From assembly GCA_046540335.1 (NCBI GenBank), contig JBKHFH010000001.1, positions 22,102-86,101 of the forward strand: a DNA stretch of 64,000 nt, read 5' to 3'. Positions 33,731 through 43,044 of this stretch are shown piece after piece. Numbering within the stretch: position 1 is the stretch's first letter; each line of letters opens with the position of its first letter. The stretch comes from Natronoplasma sp046540335 (GTDB taxonomy: Archaea; Thermoplasmatota; Thermoplasmata; Halarchaeoplasmatales; Halarchaeoplasmataceae). The notes beneath the pieces were generated by a model that saw nothing but the letters and a program-made list of their open reading frames with translations, was not told where the DNA came from and ran no database searches. The position numbers were made by a program, and so were the translations under genes.

Positions 33731-35131
33731 TCATAAGAGATTTTTATTCTTATATTCGACCATCTCGGAACCCGCGGATCGCCAGTCACTTTCTGCTTCG
33801 CTCAAAATCTGCCGGGCTCTTTTTTCTGCCTCTTTTTTGATCTTTTCTTCGTCTATACCGATGAACTCCCCATCTCTCAATATCTTTTTTCCGTTGATGA
33901 AAACGTTGTCCACTTCCATACCCGTCGAGGAATATACTAGGTTTGGGAGGATATTTCGGAAGGGTTCGTGGATCGAGGGGAAAAGATTCGTTTTCTTCAG
34001 GTCTACCGTGATGATGTCTGCTTTCTTTCCTTCTTCAAGCGTGCCTATCTTATCTTCTAATCCAAGAGCTCTCGCACCAGATTTCGTGCCAAGTGTTAAA
34101 ACCTGCCAAGGAGGAAGAGCTGTAGGATCACCACTTCGGCATTTGCTCAAAAGACTGATAGTCCTCATCTCACGGAATATATTATGTGATCCGTTACCTG
34201 GAACCTGATCAGAACCAAGTGAGGCATTTCCACCTAGATCTGTAAATTTCTCCACAGGAGGAACTCTGCCGTCTATCATACCTATAGAGCTGGGACAGCC
34301 CACCATACTCACACCCTTATCGACTAGGATCTCTTTTTCCTCATCAGTGGTCCCGTGGCAGTGGGCCGCTAATAATTTTTCATCTAAAATGTCTTCTTCC
34401 TTCAGTTTCTCGACTGTTGAGCAGCCAAATCTTCTTTTGATCTGTTTTCTTTCTCTCCCACCCTGGGCTACATGCATATGGATATTCCTGTCTTTTTTCT
34501 CTGCTCTCTCCGCTATTTTTTTCAAAGTTTTCAGAGTGACCATATCTAGAGCCTGAGGACCGTACATTATATCCACTATATCGGAGGGGGCGTATTTTTT
34601 GAAGAGACGTTCGTTCTCTTCAAGCTGTGAATCTGAACTTTCCAACTGGTATGTTTCTCCCTCTTTATCCCCAACCTCGTTTATCGTTTCTGCTCCCACG
34701 ACTCTCGCCCCGAATGGCTGATACACCTCTTCGATAGTTTCGTCTAAATCAGTTGTGAACTCTCCAAAGGTGGTGGTTCCAGATCTTAACCCCTCTATAA
34801 CTCCCAATTTTGAACCGACTATCATATCATTTTTTCCCATGTGCTTAGTTATAGGTCCAAGTGCTTTATCCATCCATTCTATTTCAGGTACGTCTTGAGC
34901 TGTTCCTCTCAGTAGGGCTAGTCCGGAATGGATGTGAGAGTCGATCAGTCCGGGCATTGTCACATGATCAGACCCATCTATTATAGTATTAAAATCATCT
35001 TCATTGAGTTCTTTCGTTTTTCCCACGAAAGATATCCTATCCATATCTATGCCGACTGCTCCGCTCTCGATGATAGCCGGGTCGTTATTACTGAAAGTGA
35101 TGAGAGTTGTGTTCTTTATAGCCAAGTCCAT
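33731..35131 (-). CDS. Amidohydrolase, 5'-methylthioadenosine/S-adenosylhomocysteine deaminase-like
   Basis: Metal-dependent deaminase of the ATZ/TRZ group. Ligand motifs: DSHIHSGLALLRG, HMHVAQG, AAHCHGTTDEE and LGSDQVPGNGSHNIFREMR; the C-terminal composite domain ends in GKKADIITVDL. 466 residues, slightly long at the C-terminus. Relatives deaminate SAH, methylthioadenosine or adenosine; the substrate cannot be settled from sequence. Monocistronic. Confidence 0.85.
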   Translation of the reverse strand: MDLAIKNTTLITFSNNDPAIIESGAVGIDMDRISFVGKTKELNEDDFNTIIDGSDHVTMPGLIDSHIHSGLALLRGTAQDVPEIEWMDKALGPITKHMGKNDMIVGSKLGVIEGLRSGTTTFGEFTTDLDETIEEVYQPFGARVVGAETINEVGDKEGETYQLESSDSQLEENERLFKKYAPSDIVDIMYGPQALDMVTLKTLKKIAERAEKKDRNIHMHVAQGGRERKQIKRRFGCSTVEKLKEEDILDEKLLAAHCHGTTDEEKEILVDKGVSMVGCPSSIGMIDGRVPPVEKFTDLGGNASLGSDQVPGNGSHNIFREMRTISLLSKCRSGDPTALPPWQVLTLGTKSGARALGLEDKIGTLEEGKKADIITVDLKKTNLFPSIHEPFRNILPNLVYSSTGMEVDNVFINGKKILRDGEFIGIDEEKIKKEAEKRARQILSEAESDWRSAGSEMVEYKNKNLL

Positions 35132-35319
35132 AAAGCCACCTTCCTTTGATAATCATCTTCATCATTATAATTACCTTTTTTGGTGGAAGAACATCTCTTA
35201 CTGATCTATTCACATCCTTCATCGACCTGACAAATAAGGTCAAACTCGACCGATACGTTTAATTGGCAGTTGTTATGTGTACAAAACTGATCCCGTAATT
35301 CTATAAGTGCGTGATACAC

Positions 35320-36159
35320 ATGAACCTTGCTTTTGAAATTCTACTTTGGGTTTCACTCTTACTCCTATTCCTGGGGTTCATTTGGGACTATCACAAACAT
35401 ATCCATAGAGCCGCAGGATATGTTCTCTATGGTTTATTCTGGATTACCAGTATCCCATCTTATCTGAAGATCGACGATTATTTCAATGCCTTCTTCACGG
35501 CAATAGCACTGCCCGCCTTCATCTACGTGGCTTATCATGAATATCTCTCGAAGAAGTGGGATGAGGATCCAGAGGTGATGCGGTTTTTAGCGGGAGGCGC
35601 TTCGATAGCTTCTCTGATATATTTCGGTTTCCACCGTATACCCTTATTGAGTGGTTTTTTGATAAAATCTGTTACAGAGCAGACCGTATGGGCGATGAAT
35701 GCATTAGGATACGACTTCTCCGCTGGAGCGATTGATTATGCTGGAAATCCGTTATTTTATCGGACCAGTTCAGAATCGATAAATGTCCCTGTCAACGGAA
35801 CGAATATCGTGATCATACTTGCTTGTACCGGGCTTCAGGCTATCGCCGTTGCAGCTTCTTTCATTTACAGCACCGTCACGGAGAATATAAAGAAAATAAA
35901 GAGCCTGAGCGTACTCATCCCTACGATCTATATCGCTAACATCTTCCGGAATATGATGGTGCTATATCTTGTAGAGGAAGGGATATTCTCTTTCGAAGTA
36001 GCTCACAACCAAGTCGCGAAGACTTTCTCTGTACTCGTTATGATAGTACTCTTTATAGTAGTCTTTGAGATCATGCCCAAATTTTATGATAATATAATGG
36101 AAACGGCAAAACTGCCTCTAAGAGAACCTACCCACCAGAAACAACAGGAACGACCTTGA
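35320..36159 (+). CDS. artA: Archaeosortase A (exosortase family transpeptidase)
   Basis: Polytopic membrane enzyme that cuts PGF-CTERM tails and is linked to lipid anchoring of surface proteins. About seven membrane segments. Catalytic triad: Cys169 in IILACTGLQA, Arg210 in NIFRNMM and His229 in VAHNQVAK. 279 residues. The ATG at 35320 follows a GTGAT; the GTG at 35311 is upstream of it. Its substrate class is represented in this window by the C25 protease. Its 3' end overlaps the MoaD/SAMP-like gene by 32 bases on the other strand. Confidence 0.92.
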   Translation: MNLAFEILLWVSLLLLFLGFIWDYHKHIHRAAGYVLYGLFWITSIPSYLKIDDYFNAFFTAIALPAFIYVAYHEYLSKKWDEDPEVMRFLAGGASIASLIYFGFHRIPLLSGFLIKSVTEQTVWAMNALGYDFSAGAIDYAGNPLFYRTSSESINVPVNGTNIVIILACTGLQAIAVAASFIYSTVTENIKKIKSLSVLIPTIYIANIFRNMMVLYLVEEGIFSFEVAHNQVAKTFSVLVMIVLFIVVFEIMPKFYDNIMETAKLPLREPTHQKQQERP

Positions 36160-36325
36160 GACTCATCCCCTCTTCCAATTTCTCTTTAATAGGTAACGGT
36201 TTTCCTTCTGAGATCACGACGACCGAGTCCAGATGATGATCTAGTCTTTCTACTACAGTCGATACTTTACTATCTTCAGGTATCTCTAACTCTCCTTCAC
36301 CTTCGATCTTCACTTTAACGGTCAT
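36128..36325 (-). CDS. Ubiquitin-like beta-grasp protein (MoaD/ThiS/SAMP type)
   Basis: 65 residues ending SGG, the di-glycine tail used by sulfur carriers and by archaeal protein modifiers. The beta-grasp pattern is visible: VKVKIEGEGELEIP, STVVERLDHHLDSVVVI, GKPLPIKEKLEEGMSLKVVP. A TATA-like ATTTATAT at 36351-36358 lies about 27 bases before the ATG, so the message is probably leaderless. No E1-like gene is nearby, so sulfur carrier and protein modifier remain equally possible. Confidence 0.82.
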   Translation of the reverse strand: MTVKVKIEGEGELEIPEDSKVSTVVERLDHHLDSVVVISEGKPLPIKEKLEEGMSLKVVPVVSGG

Positions 36326-36402
36326 GTGCTTCGGGGATTGAACTTGAGGTATATAAATCCACAGGACAAGCCAAGGAGTTTTCTGAAGTATGGTATGCTA
36401 TG

Positions 36403-36930
36403 CTACTTATTGACCTCTTCATAGCCCTTCTTTACAGCCTCGATATTGATGCCCTTGTACTTTTCGGGAAACTCTTCACTGACCGTTTTTTTCAGAGCTT
36501 CTATGTCGATATTCTCAGAGACTCCAGCCAAAGAGCCAAGTAAAACTACGTTGGCAGCCTTAGAAGTCGCTATATTTTCTGCGATCTCCCCCGCAGGTAT
36601 CTCATACACAGTCCCTTGTACTTCCGGCACGCTATGGACTCTCGAACTGTCGACTATCAGAACATCACATTGTTCAGCGGTATCAGCCCACTCATCTAAT
36701 GTGTCTTGATACATAACAACCAGATAATCCGGAATATCGATGACAAGTTCATCTAACTCTTCTTCATCGGCGATCACATCGGAATACGCTATACCGCTTC
36801 TCACAGCTGCTGAATAAGACCTCTGCTGCGCTACATGATAACTCTGTTCGATAGAGAGAGACTTACCGAGTATGGTCCCGGCACGGACCGTTCCCTGACC
36901 GGCCCATCCGCCGATCCTTATCTTCATCAT
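36403..36930 (-). CDS. korC: 2-oxoglutarate-type ferredoxin oxidoreductase, gamma subunit
   Basis: Gamma subunit of a four-subunit oxidoreductase. It has IRIGGWAGQGTVRAGTILGK, YHVAQQRSYSAAVRSGIAYS and NVVLLGSLAGVSE. 175 residues. GGAGGTGA lies six bases before the ATG, and the start overlaps the beta gene stop by four bases. Last gene of korDABC. Confidence 0.93.
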   Translation of the reverse strand: MMKIRIGGWAGQGTVRAGTILGKSLSIEQSYHVAQQRSYSAAVRSGIAYSDVIADEEELDELVIDIPDYLVVMYQDTLDEWADTAEQCDVLIVDSSRVHSVPEVQGTVYEIPAGEIAENIATSKAANVVLLGSLAGVSENIDIEALKKTVSEEFPEKYKGINIEAVKKGYEEVNK

Positions 36931-37724
36931 CTCGGCTCACCTCCGGCTTCTTCGATCTGTCTGTAAATCTCCTCGGTGAGTTCGGGTCTGTCTACCTCGG
37001 ACAGAGTACCTACGTATATCTTGTCTGTTCCTTCTTCTTTACTTGTGTTTTCTTTGTACCATTGGAGCATCTCTTTTCCGTCCATACCCATTTTTTTACC
37101 TTTCCTAGTAGGACACTGGGTAAGGACTTCTATGAAGGAGAAACCATCGGTCTCCATCGCTTTCTTCACTTCTTCTATCAGCTCTTTCATATGGTATGTA
37201 GTCCATCGAGCTACATGACCAGCCCCTGCTGCCTTAACCACTTCTGCGGCCTCGAAACTCGAAGAAGGATTTCCATATGGAGTGGTCAACGTGTCTTCAC
37301 CGTGTTCCGTTGTCGGTGCGACCTGTCCGCCCGTCATCGCATATAAGCCGTTGTTTATCATTAGTACGTTCATATCTATATTGTTTCTAGCTCCGTGGAG
37401 TAGATGATTTCCACCTATCCCGGCACAGTCACCGTCACCGGAGACGACCATTACTTCTAGGTCTTTATTGCCTATCTTGACCCCGGTAGCGAAAGCGATC
37501 GCTCTTCCGTGTGTGGTATGCAGGGTATCGACTCTCCAGTGAGGTGAAGGGATCCAGGCGGCACAACCTATTCCGCTCACCGCTACTATATTCTCCTTAG
37601 AAACATCGCTCTCTTCGACCGCCCTTGACATCGAATTCAGTACCATACCTCCGCCACACCCGGGGCAGAAAGGAGAAGGATGTCTTCTGATGTATTTTTC
37701 TTTTATATCTTTAGCTTTGATCAT
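36927..37724 (-). CDS. korB: 2-oxoglutarate-type ferredoxin oxidoreductase, beta subunit
   Basis: ThDP-binding subunit: PSPFCPGCGGGMVLNSMSRA, GIGCAAWIPSPHWRVDTLHT, SGDGDCAGIGGNHLLHGARN and NNGLYAMTGGQVAPTTEHGE. The C-terminal CPTRKGKKMG segment, with a conserved cysteine, resembles KorB. 265 residues. Overlaps korA and korC by four bases. Confidence 0.94.
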   Translation of the reverse strand: MIKAKDIKEKYIRRHPSPFCPGCGGGMVLNSMSRAVEESDVSKENIVAVSGIGCAAWIPSPHWRVDTLHTTHGRAIAFATGVKIGNKDLEVMVVSGDGDCAGIGGNHLLHGARNNIDMNVLMINNGLYAMTGGQVAPTTEHGEDTLTTPYGNPSSSFEAAEVVKAAGAGHVARWTTYHMKELIEEVKKAMETDGFSFIEVLTQCPTRKGKKMGMDGKEMLQWYKENTSKEEGTDKIYVGTLSEVDRPELTEEIYRQIEEAGGEPR

Positions 37725-38845
37725 TCTAACACCTCCTTTATCCTATCATATATCTTGTCTATAGTTGGCAGGGAATTCAACCGGTCAAAGATGTGTAGAC
37801 CCCCGAATGGAACGGCTCTTTCGACTTCTATCCTGTAGCCTCTCAAGGATAATTCCGCGAGAAGGATCTCAGAGTTCTCACCGATCTCTTTTAACCTTTC
37901 TTGAGGACTCGGCCACATGACTTTAGGTCGGAAGAATCCGACATCGTGACCTTCTTCCCTCGCCTTTTTTACGGCTCCTCTCGCTGGTCTCGACATCGAA
38001 CCGTAAGAAACCACTACCAGATCAGCATCTTCAACGTGTTTTTCTTCCCAATCTTCGATATCTTCTCGGTTATCTTCTATCTTTGAAACCAATCTTCTAA
38101 CAAGGTTATCTTGGGCTTCAAAACTTGAGGTGTCTCTAGTTCCGTCACCAAGGTGAGTCGAGCCTGTAACTAACAACTCTTCTCCATCACCAAAATCTGG
38201 CATAGGGGGAACATGGTCCTCCCGATCAGTATCGAAGAACTCCTTTTCGCCCTCCTCGGGTCTTCTCCTCTCTACAGTTTCTACATCTTCTCTTATCTCC
38301 ACTTTTTCTCTCATGTGTCCGACTCCAGCGTCAGCTAGGAGTATCACTGGAGTCCTGTAACTTTCAGCCAGATTGAACGCCCTTATAGTTAAGTCGAACA
38401 TCTCCTGTACCGAATTCGGTGAAAGAGCGATTATCTCATAATCTCCCTGACTTCCGAAGCGGGACTGCATAACGTCTCCCGTTCCAGGTTTAGTAGCCTG
38501 CCCCGTAGAGGGTCCGGCTCGCTGAACGTTTACTATCACACAAGGTGTTTCGGTCATAACCCCGTAACCCAAGTTCTCCTGCATCAGACTGAATCCTGGA
38601 CCCGACGTGGCGGTCATACTTTTTTGACCCGTCCAGGATGCACCTATTATAGAAGCGATACTGCCTATCTCATCTTCCATTTGAACGAATCGCCCCCCGA
38701 CTTTAGGTAGTTCTCTAGACAAGTGATTCATGATCTCCGAAGCGGGTGTGATCGGATAACCGGCGTAAAAACCACACCCTGCTCTTAAAGCCCCTTCTGC
38801 GCAGGCTATATTTCCTTCCATGAAATACTCTCCAGATTCTTTCAT
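37721..38845 (-). CDS. korA: 2-oxoglutarate-type ferredoxin oxidoreductase, alpha subunit
   Basis: Alpha subunit: FMEGNIACAEGALRAGCGFY and YAGYPITP-type motif AGYPITPASEIMNHL, then MTATSGPGFSLMQENLGYG and VQRAGPSTGQATKPGTGDVM. 374 residues, the length of KorA rather than PorA. The precise 2-oxoacid cannot be proven, but stand-alone D-A-B-C order with a two-cluster ferredoxin subunit is typical of 2-oxoglutarate oxidoreductase. Confidence 0.93.
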   Translation of the reverse strand: MKESGEYFMEGNIACAEGALRAGCGFYAGYPITPASEIMNHLSRELPKVGGRFVQMEDEIGSIASIIGASWTGQKSMTATSGPGFSLMQENLGYGVMTETPCVIVNVQRAGPSTGQATKPGTGDVMQSRFGSQGDYEIIALSPNSVQEMFDLTIRAFNLAESYRTPVILLADAGVGHMREKVEIREDVETVERRRPEEGEKEFFDTDREDHVPPMPDFGDGEELLVTGSTHLGDGTRDTSSFEAQDNLVRRLVSKIEDNREDIEDWEEKHVEDADLVVVSYGSMSRPARGAVKKAREEGHDVGFFRPKVMWPSPQERLKEIGENSEILLAELSLRGYRIEVERAVPFGGLHIFDRLNSLPTIDKIYDRIKEVLE

Positions 38846-39057
38846 TCTTCTTCCACCTCTATTGCAAAATCGGGACAGTACAGCTCACATCTGCGACAAA
38901 CGATACATTCATCTTTAGCTACAACTTCTGGAAAATAATTTCCATATTGGTTCAGATCATCCGATTCATCGAGAACATCTTTTGGACAGATCTCTATACA
39001 GATACCGCAGCCCGTACAGAGCTCCCTATCTATCTTAATCTTGCGAGCTTCAGCCAT
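38842..39057 (-). CDS. korD: 2-oxoglutarate-type ferredoxin oxidoreductase, delta (ferredoxin) subunit
   Basis: Two [4Fe-4S] clusters: CTGCGICIEICPKDVL and CIVCRRCELYCPDFAIE. 71 residues from the ATG at 39055-39057; an in-frame TTG at 39069 has no ribosome binding site. A TATA-like GTTTATATC at about 39084-39092 lies about 30 bases upstream, so this is the promoter-proximal gene of the operon and nearly leaderless. Confidence 0.93.
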   Translation of the reverse strand: MAEARKIKIDRELCTGCGICIEICPKDVLDESDDLNQYGNYFPEVVAKDECIVCRRCELYCPDFAIEVEEE

Positions 39058-39111
39058 CCTATCAATCAAGTCAAATACCTGATAGATATAAACCTTTTCT
39101 ATGGATAATGG

Positions 39112-40386
39112 TCAGGAGGGCGGCCATCTACTCCTTTTCAGTAGATTTTTCTGCTGTTGAGCCTGCGGAGATTTAGGATCAGTTTCAGTTCCGCATCTCT
39201 TACATCTGAGTTTATTTTCATCTGTGTATTCCGACGTGGTATATCCACAGTTCGGACATGAGTAACCTATAGTGACACCGGCCGTATGGTCTTCCGCCTC
39301 GCCAATCAATTCACTCTCTCTTTTATGGGTCCCCTCAGGTTTCTCTTCTTCTTGCCCTGACGTGATCCATCTATTGAATTTTTTGATATAAGCGTAGGTA
39401 TAATAGGCTCCAACAGCCATCCAGAATAAAATAATCAATGATAAAATAGTATTGAAGTTCGGAATATACATCATCTTATCAGGTACAGATAGGAAGTCCC
39501 AAACGAAATGTACCAATATTGCAGAATGTAGACCGTCTTTGACGAACAGATAGCCGAAGAATATCCCTGCGGGCAGTACCTGGATGACCTTCAACGGGTC
39601 CCAGTTCCATCCTGGGAGGTGCGCCATGGCGAAGATTATAGTAGATATTATGACCAGAATTACCGAAAAACGATCTTCAAAACCGAATCCGCCGAGTGGA
39701 TACTTTCTGAGTTTTTTCCTTCCTTTAACAGCTGCGTATATGACCATTGGCAGCCCTATGTAAGCCACTCTGACGATTATCTCCTCCCATACCGCGGCCT
39801 CCGTGAGACTGAAAATCCTTCTCCAGAGAGGCATCTCTAAAAATTGACCAGGTGTTTCTATCCCTCTGCCGGTGAACTCAAGCAGTATAACGTAAAGGTA
39901 ACTGATGAATATGAGGGCAGCAAAGACGGTCGCCAATCTCAGTATCGGAGATGAAGTCTCGCTGTAATTTTTCTCTAGTTGATCGAATTTTCCGTCCAAA
40001 ACAGATTTGATGTATGATACCAATCCGTCCCAACCCGTATAGAATATCATCGCATAGGATAGTAATATAGATACGACCAAGAATAGGTAGTAAATTGCGA
40101 ACGCATAACCGGTAAGTTCCGTTATCCTGAGTCCAAATGGGATCAAGATGAACAATATGGTCCCACTGTTCAAGGTTTCTGGATATATCAAATCAGTCGA
40201 AAGGAGCAGGAGTCCAGTATTGAGTACGAGGTAACCTAGAAATAATACTAGAGCGATAGTTGTTACCAACGCCTTCAATTTTCTTGTAATGCCTTTTTTA
40301 TCGGCCGTCCTTTTAGTCGCAACGGTATAGCCGCAGTTAGGGCATCTGCTGCCAGTCATCTCCGATGAACATAGTGGACATTCCAT
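39112..40386 (-). CDS. CPBP-family intramembrane metalloprotease with zinc ribbons at both ends
   Basis: Predicted membrane protease of the CAAX/CPBP (Abi) family. Eight or so membrane segments carry the active-site motifs EEIIVRV (EExxxR), FAMAH (FxxxH) and HFVWD. The N-terminus begins MECPLCSSEMTGSRCPNCGY and residues about 374-402 carry CPNCGYTTSEY then CKRCG, so each cytosolic end has a zinc ribbon. 424 residues. Substrate unknown. Stands alone between korDABC and the acyl-CoA synthetase. Confidence 0.87.
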   Translation of the reverse strand: MECPLCSSEMTGSRCPNCGYTVATKRTADKKGITRKLKALVTTIALVLFLGYLVLNTGLLLLSTDLIYPETLNSGTILFILIPFGLRITELTGYAFAIYYLFLVVSILLSYAMIFYTGWDGLVSYIKSVLDGKFDQLEKNYSETSSPILRLATVFAALIFISYLYVILLEFTGRGIETPGQFLEMPLWRRIFSLTEAAVWEEIIVRVAYIGLPMVIYAAVKGRKKLRKYPLGGFGFEDRFSVILVIISTIIFAMAHLPGWNWDPLKVIQVLPAGIFFGYLFVKDGLHSAILVHFVWDFLSVPDKMMYIPNFNTILSLIILFWMAVGAYYTYAYIKKFNRWITSGQEEEKPEGTHKRESELIGEAEDHTAGVTIGYSCPNCGYTTSEYTDENKLRCKRCGTETDPKSPQAQQQKNLLKRSRWPPS

Positions 40387-40454
40387 CGGAACCGTATATT
40401 AATGGTGTGTATAAATGGTTTGCCTTCTGCTAGAAGGGTAAAATTTTTAAAAAG

Positions 40455-40461
40455 AAAAAAA
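40455..40461 (-). terminator. Oligo-T terminator after the acyl-CoA synthetase
   Basis: Seven T, a C and further T on the minus strand, 15 bases beyond the stop. Confidence 0.5.
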
Positions 40462-40475
40462 GAGAGGTTTTATTC

Positions 40476-42092
40476 TTACTTCTTTACTTCAGTAGGAACT
40501 ATCTTTTCTAGTTCATCATCTTCTAACTTCTCTTCGAGTTGATCTCTCAAACGGAACTTCTGTACTTTTCCTCTTCCGGATACCGGTAAACTGTCCGTGA
40601 CAGTCACGTACCGTGGTACCTTTGCACTTGCTATCTCACCGTACACGAAGTCGACTACATCCTGCGCTGTGATATCGCTGTTCTCGGTCGGAACGACAGC
40701 TGCAGCCACAACTTCACCCAGTTCATCGTCCGGCACACCCACGACCGCGACTTCCTGGATCTCTTCATGCTCTATAAGATACTCTTCTATCTCTCTGGGG
40801 TAAACATTGAGCCCGCCGACGATCACCATATCTTTCTTTCTACCGACTATCTTCACATAACCTCTTTCGTCCATCTCAGCGAGATCACCTGAATGAAGCC
40901 ATCCGTCTTCTATCGTCTCTTCCGTTGCTTCAGGCTTGTTGTAATATCCTTTCATAACATTGTATCCTTTGACTAGAAGTTCACCCGTCTCATCTGTTCC
41001 AACCTCCTCACCAGTATCGTCGACTATCTTGATCTCCTGATCGGGCATGACTGTTCCAACAGTTTCCACTCTGTCCTCGATCGAGTCGTCCAATCTTGTC
41101 ATAGTGACACCCGGTGAGGCTTCGGTAAGCCCGTAAGTAATCAGGACATTACAGCCCATATCGTTTATCACGGATTTCATCGTCTCTACTGGGCAGCTAG
41201 AACCAGCCATGATACCTGTTCTTAGACTGCTTGTATCATAGTCCTCTTCCTTCAGTACCTCTAACTGTCTGATGAACATGGTAGGGACGCCGTGTATCAT
41301 AGTCGCTTCTTCCTCTTCGACCAGCTCTAGAGCGTTGTGCGGTTCGAATTCGACAAGTGGGATCATCGTACCTCCGAATACTGTCATCAGGGTGATACTC
41401 ATCACGTTGCCGAAACAGTGCGTGAACGGAACCGGTATGACCAGTCTATCTTTTTGACTGGTTTCTAAAATTCTGCCCTGATCATGTGCGTTCTTCACTA
41501 TCTGATAGTGGGAAAGCATAACACCTTTCGGTTTACCGGTGGTCCCTGAAGTGTAAAGGATGAAAGTCACATCGTCTGGATCGGTCTCCTCTTTCCTCTT
41601 GAGGTAATCTTCGTCGTCTCTCCAATCTTTCCCTCTTTCATAAGCTTCATCGAAACTGAAAGAATCGAATTCTTCACTTTCTCCGTCGATCATAACGAGC
41701 GTTTCTAACTTATCCAACTCGGATCTTTTATCTTCAAGTACCTCTAAGAAGTTGTACTTTCCGTATTCATCCGTCGTTATCACCGCTTTCGTATCGGAAT
41801 CGTTGAACATGTATTCTATCTCCCCGCCCTTGTACCAGGGGTCCGTAGGAACAACCACAGCGCCGATCTTAGGTACGGCGAACCAGGCGACGACCCATTC
41901 AGGTAGATTCGGGAGATAGATGGCAACTTTATCATCTCTTCCTATCCCTCTTTTCATAAGAAAGTGCGCCAGTCTTTCCGCTTTTTCATTTAACTCCTCA
42001 TAAGTGATCCGTCTGTCTTCAAATATGATAGCTTCTTCATCTGGATGTTCTTCGGCCTTATCCTGTAATAATCGGCCTATCGTTGTTTTCAT
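40476..42092 (-). CDS. Acyl-CoA synthetase (AMP-forming), long-chain type
   Basis: Activates a carboxylic acid to its CoA thioester. Adenylation motifs: ILYTSGTTGKPKGVMLSH, YGLTEASPGVTMTRLDDS, GDLAEMDERGYVKIVGRKKD and the catalytic lysine in SGRGKVQKFRLRDQL. 538 residues, full length. In this heterotroph it may activate fatty or branched acids; the substrate is not readable from sequence. Monocistronic. Confidence 0.92.
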   Translation of the reverse strand: MKTTIGRLLQDKAEEHPDEEAIIFEDRRITYEELNEKAERLAHFLMKRGIGRDDKVAIYLPNLPEWVVAWFAVPKIGAVVVPTDPWYKGGEIEYMFNDSDTKAVITTDEYGKYNFLEVLEDKRSELDKLETLVMIDGESEEFDSFSFDEAYERGKDWRDDEDYLKRKEETDPDDVTFILYTSGTTGKPKGVMLSHYQIVKNAHDQGRILETSQKDRLVIPVPFTHCFGNVMSITLMTVFGGTMIPLVEFEPHNALELVEEEEATMIHGVPTMFIRQLEVLKEEDYDTSSLRTGIMAGSSCPVETMKSVINDMGCNVLITYGLTEASPGVTMTRLDDSIEDRVETVGTVMPDQEIKIVDDTGEEVGTDETGELLVKGYNVMKGYYNKPEATEETIEDGWLHSGDLAEMDERGYVKIVGRKKDMVIVGGLNVYPREIEEYLIEHEEIQEVAVVGVPDDELGEVVAAAVVPTENSDITAQDVVDFVYGEIASAKVPRYVTVTDSLPVSGRGKVQKFRLRDQLEEKLEDDELEKIVPTEVKK

Positions 42093-42169
42093 AGGTTTTA
42101 CACCTCTTGGAACTGGAATAAAAATAAGAGATATAAGTGTTATGATTCTCTATATATTTAAAATATAAT

Positions 42170-42922
42170 TTATATTTTCCTTCCTATAACAACATATCCT
42201 GTATGCCCCAGCATATCGTAAGACGGCCTTACAGAACCCTTTCTAACTACCATGTTTCTCTCTATATTTTCGAAGGTTTTTATATCTATGTAGTTCCTCT
42301 CCCTCAAGCTTGTAGTTATTTTTTCAAGTTGATTCACCGTAGGGATGTAAGAAGCAAAAAAGCTTCCGCCTTTTAGGATATCCTCAGCTGTATCTAGAGC
42401 CTTCCAGGGTTCAGGAATATCTAGAATGAAAAGATCGACTTCTTCTTCGTCCACGTCTCCCGTTACGTCCCCCTGCTTGATGGTAGTAACATCGTCCAAT
42501 CCGATCCTACTCAAGTTCTTTTTAGCAGTTTTTATCGAATCCTCTTCAAGTTCATATGTGATTACTTCGCCTTCGGGTCGGACCATCTGGGATAGGACCG
42601 CGGTCAAGGCACCTGAACCTGCTCCACCTTCTACGACTTTTTTCCCGCTCGTCAGATCGCAGTATGTGGAGATCAGCCCACCGATCCTGGGAAGTATTAT
42701 CTGAGCGCCCCTATCGAATATCTCCGGTATATCTTTCAAAGAGGGCTCTAAAAGATGATAGTTTTGTTTACCGAGGTCTATTTTTTCACCCCATTCAGAT
42801 CCGATCAATCTTTCAGTGTTCACTATCCCTATATCAGATATCTTTTTGGTATCACCGTCAGCCAAGCAGATATGTTTATCATCTTTAGACCACAGCATCA
42901 CGATATTTCCCTTTTCGATCAT
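42170..42922 (-). CDS. trmI: tRNA (adenine-N1)-methyltransferase TrmI
   Basis: Methylates A57/A58 in the T loop of tRNA. An N-terminal beta domain (about 1-60) precedes the SAM domain with GGLISTYCDLTSGKKVVEGG, AGSGALTAVLSQMV, ITYELEEDSIKTAKKNLSRI and LFILDIPEPWKALDTAEDI. 250 residues, the archaeal length. Divergent from the AGT-EndoV gene. Confidence 0.92.
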   Translation of the reverse strand: MIEKGNIVMLWSKDDKHICLADGDTKKISDIGIVNTERLIGSEWGEKIDLGKQNYHLLEPSLKDIPEIFDRGAQIILPRIGGLISTYCDLTSGKKVVEGGAGSGALTAVLSQMVRPEGEVITYELEEDSIKTAKKNLSRIGLDDVTTIKQGDVTGDVDEEEVDLFILDIPEPWKALDTAEDILKGGSFFASYIPTVNQLEKITTSLRERNYIDIKTFENIERNMVVRKGSVRPSYDMLGHTGYVVIGRKI

Positions 42923-43013
42923 CTTCTCTCAGCTCGGATTGCTCTCAAGAGGAAAAGGATATTTAATTTTACGTATGCAGAAAGAAAAATCTTCTGACTT
43001 CCGTGCGAAAACC

Positions 43014-43023
43014 ATTTTAAAAT
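43014..43023 (+). promoter_or_regulatory. TATA box of the AGT-endonuclease V gene
   Basis: TTTTAAAATG lies 22-31 bases before the ATG at 43045, as expected for a leaderless message. Confidence 0.5.
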
Positions 43024-43044
43024 GTATCTATTAACCCGAAGAGT

